In this document: positions 1 to 7,822 of the stretch, piece after piece
Position numbering within the stretch: the stretch's first letter is position 1
Layout of the letters: the number at the start of each line of letters is the position of its first letter
Assembly: GCA_002293455.1 (NCBI GenBank)
Contig: DBDH01000040.1
Coordinates: 1 to 29,757 of the forward strand
Length of the DNA: 29,757 nucleotides
Source of the DNA: Treponema sp. UBA937
Lineage (GTDB): Bacteria; Spirochaetota; Spirochaetia; Treponematales; Breznakiellaceae
Direction: 5' to 3'
Position numbers and translations under genes: made by a program
Notes under the pieces: model-generated
Databases searched by the model: none
Told to the model about the DNA's origin: nothing
What the model saw: only the letters and a program-made list of their open reading frames with translations

Positions 1-1919
1 TTCTCTTCGTTTTTCAGCATGTTCATAAACGCCGAGTTATAAACGCGGTGCATCCCAAGGGTGCGGACAAAGTATCCTTCCATCATCCAGAAGGCTTCGG
101 CAAGAAGAAGCGTTCCGGGAGCTTCCGCCGCGCAGCGGTCTACAACTTCGCGCCAGAATTCTTCGGGGATGCGGCGGTTAAACTCTTCCGCGGAAATCGC
201 GTGTTCCGAACGGCTCGCGATGTCACCGCCGTGTCCCGGTTCGGGATACCAAAGCCGCTGAATGTGGCGTTTCGCTAAAGTCATCGCGGCATCAAAACGG
301 ACGATGGAAAACTGTTTGCAGACACCGATAATCGTTTGGATGACCGCTTCCCTCGCTTCGGGATTAAGGAAATCGATTTGAGCGGTATCGTTCCACGGCA
401 TGGATGTTCCGTCATTCCCGTGATATATATAACGTACATCGCCGGTATTAAAATCGATGCGCTTAAATACAACCGCCGCGTCGGAACGGTTATAGTAATG
501 ATCTTCTATATATACGCCTACTCCGTCGCGGTTGGAAAGGTTGCCGCCGTTAAAAGTGTAAGTTGGAAAGGGCGCGTGGCGGAGCTGCAGGAAGCGGTCG
601 GGATGTTCCATGACCCAGCGGGAATCGATGCCGGTATGATTGGGAACCATGTCGGAACCCAGCCGGATGCCGCGCCATGCGCAGCGGTCGCGAAGATTAG
701 TCAGCGCGCCCCAACCGCCGAGTTCTCCCGCTATGTCGTAATCGTAAAGGCTGTAGGCGCTTGCGGCGGCTTCGGGGTTTCCGGTCCATTGTTTGATTGT
801 CCGGGACGCGCTGCTCCGTTCCCATAAACCGATAAGCCACAAACCCGTAAAGCCGCGGCTTGCAAGTTCGTCCAATTCTTCATCGGGGATTTGATCGAGC
901 CGCTCGATAGTGCGGCCGTATTTTTTGCTTAACTGGAAAAGCCAAACCAAGGTGCTTTTTGCCATGAGGACGGTCCGTGGCATCCAATCTTGGTCGGGGC
1001 TGAATCGCTCGTATTCATTTTCAAGGCTGTTGTACACATAAGCATGGGAAGGGCCGGGGCCGAAGAAAACCGGTTTTTCTTCTTCTTTGATAACGTCCAT
1101 CCCCATAAGAAGCCGCATGATAAAAGACTGAATCATGAGGCCCCATTTTTTGCGCATAAAATCGAGCTGTCCGCTTAAAGTGTCTGACGCAAGAGCCGGA
1201 GCGCGCAGTAAATCCCATAGATTTTGATTGTCGGGACCGAACAGGGGAAGACGCGCAAAATGATTTTTCAATTCTTCTATCGCGTCTTCATAAACGGTTT
1301 TATCGGCAAGCTCCGCATCATCAAATAAAAACTGAAAAGGCGTAAAAGCAGGATTCAAGTTTGCTAAAGCGAGGAGCATCAATTCTTCGAGGGTTAACGC
1401 CCGGTTGTTTTCATCCTCGGTAGTACCCGCAAGATATTCATCTGCGCTTTGTTTCCCGCTGTACACTTCGCGCGGAGGAAATTGACCGGAAAAAGTTTTG
1501 AGCAAAACGTCGAGTTTTTCTTTCCCAAGATCCTTTTCGAGCTGTTCCAGAGCTAAATCGAAAGCGCGCGGTTCAACTTTTTCCCGGTAAAGAGCGCAGA
1601 CATAATGGAGGATTTCATCGATAATTCCCATCGCGTTAAGCTGTCCGGCTTTGACAACCTTTTCAGGATGCAGTTCAACATTGATGAAACTATTGATTTT
1701 TTGCGTCAATTCCCGGACCTGATGAAAGCCGGCGAGAATTACGTTTCCTTGAATAGAAAACAGGCTGCTGTCGAGACCGTATTTTTTCCGTAATTCATCG
1801 GCAATGTGAAACTCCATGACTGCTTTTCGGGAACGGGCTTTCCACTGAGACAAAGCAACACATCCCTGGAAGGATTCAAGTACAGTAAGATTGATCGGTA
1901 TGTTATGCGTCAATTTCAT
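1..1919 (-). CDS. GH13 alpha-amylase-family protein, 3' end outside window
   Basis: The frame is open from an ATG at 1919 to the left edge, giving 639 residues and no stop, so the C-terminus is missing. The ATG overlaps the malQ stop as ATGA, which implies translational coupling. Residues 1-340 form a long N-terminal region I cannot assign. From about 341 the GH13 TIM-barrel signs appear: region I as DMVPNH (423-428), region II as VRFDAAM with the presumed nucleophile D543, and region III as LLAEAF with the presumed acid/base E608. Region IV (HD) would lie beyond the edge. These residues are the known catalytic set of GH13 enzymes acting on alpha-glucans. With MalQ upstream, a role in maltodextrin or glycogen turnover is likely. 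No signal peptide is seen, so it is probably cytoplasmic. The exact specificity (hydrolase, transferase or phosphorylase) cannot be told. Confidence 0.87.
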   Translation of the reverse strand, partial: MKLTHNIPINLTVLESFQGCVALSQWKARSRKAVMEFHIADELRKKYGLDSSLFSIQGNVILAGFHQVRELTQKINSFINVELHPEKVVKAGQLNAMGIIDEILHYVCALYREKVEPRAFDLALEQLEKDLGKEKLDVLLKTFSGQFPPREVYSGKQSADEYLAGTTEDENNRALTLEELMLLALANLNPAFTPFQFLFDDAELADKTVYEDAIEELKNHFARLPLFGPDNQNLWDLLRAPALASDTLSGQLDFMRKKWGLMIQSFIMRLLMGMDVIKEEEKPVFFGPGPSHAYVYNSLENEYERFSPDQDWMPRTVLMAKSTLVWLFQLSKKYGRTIERLDQIPDEELDELASRGFTGLWLIGLWERSSASRTIKQWTGNPEAAASAYSLYDYDIAGELGGWGALTNLRDRCAWRGIRLGSDMVPNHTGIDSRWVMEHPDRFLQLRHAPFPTYTFNGGNLSNRDGVGVYIEDHYYNRSDAAVVFKRIDFNTGDVRYIYHGNDGTSMPWNDTAQIDFLNPEAREAVIQTIIGVCKQFSIVRFDAAMTLAKRHIQRLWYPEPGHGGDIASRSEHAISAEEFNRRIPEEFWREVVDRCAAEAPGTLLLAEAFWMMEGYFVRTLGMHRVYNSAFMNMLKNEE

Positions 1920-3916
1920 TCATCTCCCTTTTGCTCCGGCGGAATTTTTGTCAGAGCTTTTACCGCTGTTATAAAATCATTGTCTTGCGCGATTTCCGCG
2001 ATGGACGCGGGAATCCGGTAAGTCCAGTTAAAAGTATTTTTCACGCCGGGAACATTAATCCGTTCCGAAGCGGCATCATCCGCGTACCATTTTGCGGAAA
2101 GATGCAGCAAATCCTGAATTTGAAACACCCTAAAACGCGAAGCCGCTCCCGCGATTTTTGAAAGAACGATTTTCGCCGTTTCAGGGTTATAGGTTGGCGG
2201 CAGCTCCTCTCCGATAAAATTGCTGAAGGCCGCCTGGTCCGCTTCCCTTTCCCACCATTCCCGCACACAGGAACTGTCATGGACCGCGGGAGTACAAACG
2301 CTCAATTCAGGATATTCGTAAAACGGAACGTAGGGATGGCCTTCTTCTTCCCAATTACGGAACCAGCGGACGACCCGAAGGCCCAAAATCTTGAGCTCTG
2401 TTAACACCTTGGGAACGCAGGCCGGTACGGCTCCCAAATCTTCCGCGCAGGGAAGCATGGAACTGGAAAAAGTCAGCGTCATAAGGAGTTTGCGGCCTTC
2501 TTCTTCCCAAACAGCTTCCGAATGGGACGACTTAAACAAAATCAAATTCGCCAATCGATTCCGCTCATCTTCCGACAAAGATTGATACGCCTTTGCTGAC
2601 CGATAATTCCAAGCCAGTGAAAAATAACCTTTCTCGTATTCAAGAAACATCCGGTTATGCCAGGCTTTCACGAGGAAAGAAGCCGCTTCATGATTTAAGC
2701 CGAAATCCCAAAGATACTTTTCACCGGAAACATGGGGCTTAAAAAGCCAAAGTTCTTCATTATTAATTCGATCCAGAAGATCGCGGAAAATCCGTTCCCT
2801 GTCTTGTTGGCGGACTTCTGCATCCTGGATGGACGAAAGGGCTTCATCAATTTCGGCAGTCGCGATATGGGGCCTGGAAAACCAGCGAATCCGCGCGTCA
2901 TCCGCACCCAGGGCGGTAAAATCGTCCTTTGTGTAAGGAAGAGAAGGAACGTATCGGCCCAGGATCGCCGAATAATCTTCCCGCCGGTTCGCCCAAATCC
3001 TGAAAAAGCCCAGAACGTGATCGATCCGGTAGGCGCCGTAATATTTTTCCGCCGCGCTGAGGCGTTTTTTCCACCAGGAATAACCGTCTTTTTTCTGCGC
3101 CGCCCAATCGTAAATTGGGAAGCCCCAATTCTGACCGTCGGGACTGTACATATCGGGCGGAGCCCCCGCGGATAGATCCTGCCTGAAAAACTGCGGATGC
3201 GCCCAAACATCCGCCGAATCTTCATTCATCAAAATAGGAAGATCGCCTTCAAGGATAATGCCCGCGTCTTCCAGAGCTTTTGCGGCTTTGCTGAACTGTA
3301 CATCCAGCGCTTCCTGGAGCCACACCCAGAAAAAATGTTCTTCCTGCAAATCCGGATTTGCCCACAGGTTTTCTATTTCTTCAAGGCTGATATGCTGATA
3401 CTGCTCCCATTCCTTCCAGCTTTTTTCATCGTTTACTTCTTTCAACTGCCTGAAAACGGCGTAGACTTTCACCCAGGGATTTTGATCAATCCATGTTGAT
3501 AAATCGCCGCCAGCTTTGCCCCGCTCCAAAATTTCCTTTTTGTGAGCGCTGTACATTTCCCGGAGCAATTCCATCTTCGCGTGGAGAATTTTTTCGTAAG
3601 GGAAGCGGACTTCTCTATCAAAACTTTTCCGAAGCGCCGCAAGATGCCGCACAAAGGGTTTCGATTCCGGCATCTCGCTCAATCGGAGATAAAGAGGATG
3701 CAGCGCAAAAGCGGTCAGCGCGCTGTAGGGAGAACTTTCATAGCCCGTGTCGTTTACAGGAAGAATCTGAATAAGACCAATGTTCATCTTTTTGCAAAGC
3801 TCCGCAAATTCGACAAGATCGAGAAATTCCCCAACGCCGATATCATGCTGTCCCCGGAGAGCTCCCACAGGGACCACAACCCCTGTTAAGCGTTTATTGG
3901 TCATGGTTTTGCTCAT
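1916..3916 (-). CDS. malQ: 4-alpha-glucanotransferase (amylomaltase)
   Basis: 666 residues, GH77 family. The enzyme transfers alpha-1,4-glucan segments between maltodextrins, releasing glucose, in the cytoplasm. Visible motifs are the acceptor/donor site near ILPVNDTGYESSPYSALTAF (51-70), nucleophile D299 in YRIDHVLGFFR, acid/base E492 in CAEDLG, and the HD pair at 546-547. These are the GH77 catalytic triad in the expected order. The ATG at 3916 has a good Shine-Dalgarno, GGAGGGG, a few bases upstream. A second ATG four codons later is possible but lies further from it. It is the first gene of a two-gene operon with the GH13 gene and is transcribed from the promoter at 3957-3985. Confidence 0.95.
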   Translation of the reverse strand: MSKTMTNKRLTGVVVPVGALRGQHDIGVGEFLDLVEFAELCKKMNIGLIQILPVNDTGYESSPYSALTAFALHPLYLRLSEMPESKPFVRHLAALRKSFDREVRFPYEKILHAKMELLREMYSAHKKEILERGKAGGDLSTWIDQNPWVKVYAVFRQLKEVNDEKSWKEWEQYQHISLEEIENLWANPDLQEEHFFWVWLQEALDVQFSKAAKALEDAGIILEGDLPILMNEDSADVWAHPQFFRQDLSAGAPPDMYSPDGQNWGFPIYDWAAQKKDGYSWWKKRLSAAEKYYGAYRIDHVLGFFRIWANRREDYSAILGRYVPSLPYTKDDFTALGADDARIRWFSRPHIATAEIDEALSSIQDAEVRQQDRERIFRDLLDRINNEELWLFKPHVSGEKYLWDFGLNHEAASFLVKAWHNRMFLEYEKGYFSLAWNYRSAKAYQSLSEDERNRLANLILFKSSHSEAVWEEEGRKLLMTLTFSSSMLPCAEDLGAVPACVPKVLTELKILGLRVVRWFRNWEEEGHPYVPFYEYPELSVCTPAVHDSSCVREWWEREADQAAFSNFIGEELPPTYNPETAKIVLSKIAGAASRFRVFQIQDLLHLSAKWYADDAASERINVPGVKNTFNWTYRIPASIAEIAQDNDFITAVKALTKIPPEQKGDE

Positions 3917-3956
3917 ATCCCCTCCAAAAAAATTTCGCTAAAACATCTGCTTTTAC

Positions 3957-3985
3957 AGTATAATCTTTAGTGAAAGAATGTTCAA
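3957..3985 (-). promoter_or_regulatory. Sigma-70 type promoter for malQ
   Basis: On the minus strand TTGAAC (3985-3980) and TATACT (3962-3957) are separated by exactly 17 bp, about 40 bp upstream of the malQ start. Both boxes match the consensus at five of six and five of six positions. Confidence 0.7.
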
Positions 3986-4012
3986 TTTTTATTTGTAATA
4001 AATATGATTAAT

Positions 4013-4042
4013 TGCGTATACAATGATATTATGCGTATACAA
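4013..4042. repeat. Two direct copies of TGCGTATACAA between divergent genes
   Basis: Identical 11-mers at 4013-4023 and 4032-4042 start 19 bp apart, about two helical turns, and each contains the palindrome GTATAC. They lie between divergent malQ and the zinc-ribbon gene. This geometry suits a transcription-factor operator, but no regulator is visible and the function is inferred. Confidence 0.4.
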
Positions 4043-4075
4043 GACGTCACCCAAAAGCCGTATGGAGGTTGAACT

Positions 4076-4249
4076 ATGAGTGATTTTGCGGAAAATGAGA
4101 ATCGTCCCGAAAATGCGGATCCATGCTTTATAAGATGTCCTTCTTGCGGGATGCAGGTTGATTATCCGCGGACAGCCAACAATCTTGGTCCTGGTGAATC
4201 AATGGAAATTATGTGTACGAATTGTATGACACGAATAAGGATTAGTTAA
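4076..4249 (+). CDS. Small zinc-ribbon protein (57 aa)
   Basis: The ATG at 4076 has a clear Shine-Dalgarno (GGAGG, about 4064-4068), and the frame runs 57 codons to TAA at 4247-4249. The protein has an acidic N-terminus, then CPSCG (C21, C24) and CTNC (C47, C50). Two CxxC knuckles 22 residues apart are the pattern of a zinc ribbon; C17 is extra. Nothing else in the sequence points to a function. It lies just upstream of radA, which itself starts with a zinc finger, but the two proteins do not otherwise look alike. It could be a small nucleic-acid-binding or adaptor protein. The ribosome binding site and cysteine spacing make it likely to be real. Confidence 0.72.
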   Translation: MSDFAENENRPENADPCFIRCPSCGMQVDYPRTANNLGPGESMEIMCTNCMTRIRIS

Positions 4250-4357
4250 ATTGACGGCCAGCGGCTCATAATGATTCACAAATGCTATTGAATTGATACC
4301 GGGGATTGATGATTCGTTTTCCATAACAAAGCAATATCTTTTCCCGCACCATACTAT

Positions 4358-4363
4358 TATAAT
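4358..4363 (+). promoter_or_regulatory. -10 box next to the radA start
   Basis: TATAAT ends 7 bp before the ATG at 4371 and 1 bp before the ATG at 4365. No good -35 match lies 16-18 bp upstream, so the promoter call rests on the -10 alone. If it is used, transcription begins at about 4370. Confidence 0.4.
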
Positions 4364-4364
4364 C

Positions 4365-5735
4365 ATGAACATGAAGAAACAAAAATCCTTTGTGTACCGT
4401 TGTTCATCCTGCGGACATGAAGAACCCAAATGGCTGGGCCGCTGCCCTGACTGCGGAGAATGGAACACTTTGATTGAAACTGCCGTCAGCTCCGTCAGAA
4501 GCCGTCATACATCAACGGAAAAAAACATTCCGCAATCGCTCCCGCTTTCCGCGATAGACCCCCAGGAGGGGAGCCGGATAAAAAGCGGCATCTCCGAACT
4601 GGACCGGGTTTTAGGCGGGGGAATCATGCGCCGTTCCGCCGTTCTTGTAGGCGGAGAACCGGGAATCGGGAAATCGACTTTGCTTCTCCAGGCGGCTTCC
4701 CTGGCGGAAACCAAGGGACGGATTGTCTATATTTCCGGGGAAGAATCGGCGGGGCAGGTAAAGATGAGGGCCAACCGGCTCGGCATTTCCGGCGAGCGTA
4801 TCGAAATGATCTGTTCCGGCAAGCTGGATGATATTCTGCCGATTTTGGACGCGGTAAAGCCGATCATCATCATGGTTGATTCTATTCAAACGTTATATAC
4901 AACCGAAGCCGGATTGGTTCCCGGAACGGTAAATCAGATGAAGTTCTGTTCTTTTGAACTTATTACCTGGGCAAAAGAACATGACGCGGCGCTGTTCCTG
5001 GCGGCTCATGTTACGAAAGACGGAATCATTGCCGGACCAAAAACCTTGGAACACATGGTGGATACCGTTCTCTATTTTGAACAAAATGACGGGGATTGCC
5101 GTTTTCTCCGGGCGGCAAAAAACCGCTTCGGCTCTGTTGATGAAATCGGTCTCTTTATGATGGGCGAAAAAGGCCTCCAAATGGTGGAAGACCCGTCCAT
5201 GCTTTTTCTGGTGAACCGGGAAGGAACATTGCCGCCTGGAGTCGCGACAGCCGCTGTCCTTGAAGGTTCAAGAACGCTTTTAGTGGAAATCCAGGCCTTG
5301 GTCGTTCCGGCAAAAGGTTCTATCTCAAGAGTTTTTTCCGATAAAATCGATTCGGCGAGGGTTTCCAGGGTAGCGGCAACGCTTGAAAAGCACATCAATC
5401 TCCGCCTTTCCGATCACGACGTATATGTGAATGTGGCGGGCGGAATCAGAATTAGTGAAGTCGGGGTGGAACTTGCTTTGGCGGGAGCGTTATATTCCGC
5501 AAAGACCGGCCTTCCGCTCCCCGGAAAAACAGCCATAGCCGGAGAACTTTCCCTTGCCGGAGAAGTCCGCCCTGTCCGCCGGAGTCTTGGCCGTATCAAA
5601 ACCGCCAAAAATCTCGGCTTTGAACGATTCCTGGGGCCAATGCCCGATGCTGTCGAAAAGGAAGATAATCCGAAAGATTCATCGGTCCATACGGTATCGG
5701 ATATAAAATCAGCGATAAAAGTATTGTTCAGCTAA
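4365..5735 (+). CDS. radA: DNA repair protein RadA (Sms)
   Basis: 456 residues counted from the ATG at 4365. RadA is a RecA-like ATPase and branch-migration helicase that processes recombination intermediates. Domains in order: N-terminal C4 zinc finger (C13, C16, C27, C30); RecA core with Walker A GGEPGIGKST (96-105), Walker B IIIMVDS and the RadA-specific KNRFG motif; C-terminal Lon-protease-like domain. The frame is open upstream to a TTG at 4293, but family members begin just before the zinc finger, so ATG 4365 or ATG 4371 is preferred. No Shine-Dalgarno precedes either, while a perfect TATAAT sits at 4358-4363, suggesting a leaderless or nearly leaderless start at 4371. Confidence 0.95.
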   Translation: MNMKKQKSFVYRCSSCGHEEPKWLGRCPDCGEWNTLIETAVSSVRSRHTSTEKNIPQSLPLSAIDPQEGSRIKSGISELDRVLGGGIMRRSAVLVGGEPGIGKSTLLLQAASLAETKGRIVYISGEESAGQVKMRANRLGISGERIEMICSGKLDDILPILDAVKPIIIMVDSIQTLYTTEAGLVPGTVNQMKFCSFELITWAKEHDAALFLAAHVTKDGIIAGPKTLEHMVDTVLYFEQNDGDCRFLRAAKNRFGSVDEIGLFMMGEKGLQMVEDPSMLFLVNREGTLPPGVATAAVLEGSRTLLVEIQALVVPAKGSISRVFSDKIDSARVSRVAATLEKHINLRLSDHDVYVNVAGGIRISEVGVELALAGALYSAKTGLPLPGKTAIAGELSLAGEVRPVRRSLGRIKTAKNLGFERFLGPMPDAVEKEDNPKDSSVHTVSDIKSAIKVLFS

Positions 5736-6193
5736 AAAGTGATATTTTTCCATAAAAAAAGATAAAAAATCATCGGTTTTTTGCGTTAAAACCCGACTTT
5801 GCTCTTGACGGCTGACAAAAACTGGGATATTGTAAATGGGTATTTTCGTAAAATTTCGGGTTTTTATGAAAATTACCTCAGATATATAGGAAAGGCGGGT
5901 TTTGGCTGTTTTTCCAGGCAGTTCTTTCCGAAACCATACCTTCGCTTTGGAAAAAGCTCAATTGTTAGGAATTATGTATCGTGTTTTTGTGCATTCATTA
6001 TGGAAGGCTTTAATTGAGGCCGGATTTTTTTACATCTTATTTAGAGTTTTCCGCCTGTTCGCGTTGTTTTATATCCCAGCACAGTATACTTTCTCATCCA
6101 ATGCTCTCCCTGGGGGGAAGAGTGGAACCGTCTATTTATATAGGCGAAATAAACAGCGTGCCTGGACGCATTTCCGGGTGAAGGATTTTCTCA
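5736..6193. other. Long intergenic region / probable leader of the RRM gene
   Basis: 458 bp without a convincing gene. The two small frames inside it (5799-6017 and 5902-6201) have no ribosome binding site, and the second overlaps the RRM start. It holds a promoter at 5805-5833 and a weaker -10 (TATACT, 6085-6090). Just before the RRM gene is a short hairpin around 6129-6146, with arms like TCTAT and ATAGG. If the first promoter drives the RRM gene, the 5' leader is about 350 nt. Confidence 0.5.
5805..5833 (+). promoter_or_regulatory. Sigma-70 type promoter upstream of the RRM gene
   Basis: TTGACG (5805-5810) and TATTGT (5828-5833) are separated by 17 bp. Transcription would start near 5840, far upstream of the coding start at 6194. 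Confidence 0.55.
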
Positions 6194-6487
6194 ATGGCTA
6201 AAAAATTGTACGTCGGCAATCTCTCTTACAATACATCTGAGGATGGCCTTAGGACTCTCTTTTCCGGGTTCGGAAATGTTGCTTCTGTAAAGGTCATTTT
6301 CGATAGGGAAACCGGCAATTCAAAAGGATTCGGATTCGTAGAAATGAGTACTGACGAAGAAGCCAGCGCGGCTATTGTCGGGACCAACGGCCGTGAATTT
6401 GACGGCCGCCAGCTTCGCGTAAATGAAGCCATGGACAAGCCCCGTACAGATCGGCGTTCCGGCGGCGGATACGGAAATAACTGGTAA
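6194..6487 (+). CDS. Single-RRM RNA-binding protein
   Basis: 97 residues made of one RNA recognition motif plus a short Arg/Gly tail. RNP-2 is LYVGNL (5-10) and RNP-1 is KGFGFVEM (44-51), which carry the aromatic residues that stack on RNA bases. The tail (RRSGGGYGNN) resembles the glycine-rich tail of bacterial and cyanobacterial Rbp proteins, many of which are cold-induced. The Shine-Dalgarno AAGGA (6181-6185) lies 8 bp before the ATG. It stands alone, with a hairpin terminator downstream. The long upstream leader fits post-transcriptional control, but the RNA targets are unknown. Confidence 0.93.
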   Translation: MAKKLYVGNLSYNTSEDGLRTLFSGFGNVASVKVIFDRETGNSKGFGFVEMSTDEEASAAIVGTNGREFDGRQLRVNEAMDKPRTDRRSGGGYGNNW

Positions 6488-6540
6488 TCGTATGGGGCAG
6501 TTTCATAACGCAATGTATAAAACTGTCTCATAATACCAAT

Positions 6541-6585
6541 AAAAAATGATGTGTATTTAGGGAGGATGGATACGCATCATTTTTT
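6541..6585. terminator. Bidirectional rho-independent terminator
   Basis: The arms AAAAAATGATGTGTAT (6541-6556) and ATACGCATCATTTTTT (6570-6585) pair over 16 positions with one wobble and enclose a 13-nt loop. A runs on one side and T runs on the other let it end transcription of both the RRM gene and the convergent gene at 6619-7017. Confidence 0.8.
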
Positions 6586-6618
6586 ATTCTCCAAAGAATG
6601 CTTCTCTTACTCCACAGT

Positions 6619-7017
6619 TTATGTAAGAACACCTCGATTGAGAAGTTCTCCCAAGAGTTCTGTTAGTGTGTCCATGTTGATTTCGCCGGATATGTCTTCA
6701 AGTGTTTCTTTAATTTCGCTCCAATCGCCGGCATCAAGTTCCATGGTTTTATCATCGTATTCGCCGATCAAAAAAGCCGCTATGAACCCAAGCTTTTGCA
6801 AACCTTCCGGATGCCGGCCTTCAAGCCGGTCGAAACAATAGAAACACATGTCGCTTGCCGCGGTCTTTCCGATTATAGGGGCCGTTAACCCTGAAAAAAC
6901 ATTCATCAGCCGGTCTTTGGATTGCTGTCCTTCTTTATCCGAAAAATCCAGTACGTTTCCCCGGAACGAACGTATAACAGAATCAATTTGTGAAAAAAGA
7001 TGATCTATGGGCCTCAT
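6619..7017 (-). CDS. Uncharacterised 132-aa protein
   Basis: I do not recognise this protein. It is soluble, slightly acidic and mostly helical by composition. It has a central CFYCF pair of cysteines and an acidic C-terminal part (DWSEIKETLEDISGE). The frame is open to a TTG at 7062, but neither that TTG nor the ATG at 7017 has a Shine-Dalgarno. The ATG is preferred because a good promoter (TTGCAC, 17 bp, TATTTT) ends exactly 6 bp before it, so a leaderless mRNA is the simplest reading. It is a single-gene unit ending at the shared terminator. The promoter, terminator and complete frame support it as a real gene. Confidence 0.7.
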   Translation of the reverse strand: MRPIDHLFSQIDSVIRSFRGNVLDFSDKEGQQSKDRLMNVFSGLTAPIIGKTAASDMCFYCFDRLEGRHPEGLQKLGFIAAFLIGEYDDKTMELDAGDWSEIKETLEDISGEINMDTLTELLGELLNRGVLT

Positions 7018-7023
7018 GTTAAT

Positions 7024-7052
7024 AAAATACAACGGAAACAGGGAAAGTGCAA
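7024..7052 (-). promoter_or_regulatory. Promoter positioned for a leaderless mRNA
   Basis: On the minus strand TTGCAC (7052-7047) and TATTTT (7029-7024) have a 17-bp spacer. Six bases (7023-7018) separate the -10 from the ATG at 7017, so the expected start of transcription is the A of the ATG. Confidence 0.55.
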
Positions 7053-7146
7053 CGGATTTCAAGCGGCAATGGCGGAAAAGATTGCAAGGAATGTCATTTG
7101 ACTGTACACTGTAACAGATGAAAGCACTACAAACATGTTCCTAATA

Positions 7147-7176
7147 TTGTGCTTCAAATGTTCCAAGTTATATAAT
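7147..7176 (+). promoter_or_regulatory. Promoter for the HEAT-like gene
   Basis: A perfect TATAAT (7171-7176) has a partial -35, TTGTGC (7147-7152), 18 bp upstream. It lies about 29 bp before the coding start, with the Shine-Dalgarno in between. Confidence 0.6.
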
Positions 7177-7204
7177 TCTAAGGCCTAATAAGAGGAGAAG
7201 TTGT

Positions 7205-7822
7205 ATGATAGAAAAATTAGCGTATTCGCTCGGAAAGCAGGATGAATCCCCGAACATCGCGTTGGCCGATGAACTTGTGAAGACAAAAAACAAGACCGGC
7301 ATAAAAGAGATCGCGGAAGGCTTGGCTCATCCAAAAGCGCAAATCGCCAATGACTGCATTAAAGTTTTGTACGAGATCGGCGGAAAGGCGCCGGAATTGA
7401 TCGCGGATTATGTGAATGTTTTTATCAACTGTTTGTCATCAAAAAACAATCGTCTGGTATGGGGAAGCATGACCGCCTTGGCGGAAATCGCGGAATATAA
7501 ACCGGAGGAAATCTTCAATCAGCTTGACGCGGTAATAGACGCGTATAAACACGGCAGCGTTATTACGGTTGACAACAGCATCAGTGTATTCGCGAAATTG
7601 GTAAAATCCGGAAAGAAGTACGAAGAGAATGTATTTCCCATCATCGTACAACATCTGGAAACCTGCCGCCCAAAGGAAGTTGGGCAGCACGCCGAAAGGG
7701 CTTTTGTCTGCGTCAATAAAGATAACGCGGAAATATTTAAGCAAGTGCTGCTAAAACGAAAAGACGCGTTAACACAGGCACAGCAGAAACGGATTGACGC
7801 ATTGCTGAAACGGATTATCTAG
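7205..7822 (+). CDS. HEAT/ARM-like helical repeat protein
   Basis: 205 residues. The chain is a run of paired amphipathic helices of about 35-40 residues with HEAT-like patterns, for example IADYVNVFINCLSSKNNRL followed by VWGSMTALAEIAEYKPEEI. Such solenoids are binding scaffolds without catalytic residues, and the partner cannot be told from sequence. The ATG at 7205 is preceded by AGGAGA at about 7193-7198. The gene has its own promoter. Its last 8 bp overlap the convergent methyltransferase gene, so any pairing of the two is only positional. No signal peptide or membrane segment is present. Confidence 0.8.
   Translation: MIEKLAYSLGKQDESPNIALADELVKTKNKTGIKEIAEGLAHPKAQIANDCIKVLYEIGGKAPELIADYVNVFINCLSSKNNRLVWGSMTALAEIAEYKPEEIFNQLDAVIDAYKHGSVITVDNSISVFAKLVKSGKKYEENVFPIIVQHLETCRPKEVGQHAERAFVCVNKDNAEIFKQVLLKRKDALTQAQQKRIDALLKRII

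Noticed and set aside
336..827. Plus-strand ORF of 163 codons
   Set aside because: It is antisense to the GH13 catalytic region, whose motifs are intact on the other strand.
1..1919. Possible frameshifted or missing gene at the left edge
   Set aside because: Reading the minus strand from ATG 1919 gives 639 codons without a stop, so the gene is intact and only cut by the window edge.
5902..6201. ORF of 99 codons before the RRM gene
   Set aside because: It has no ribosome site and overlaps the well-supported RRM start. Its Phe-rich product looks like translated leader.
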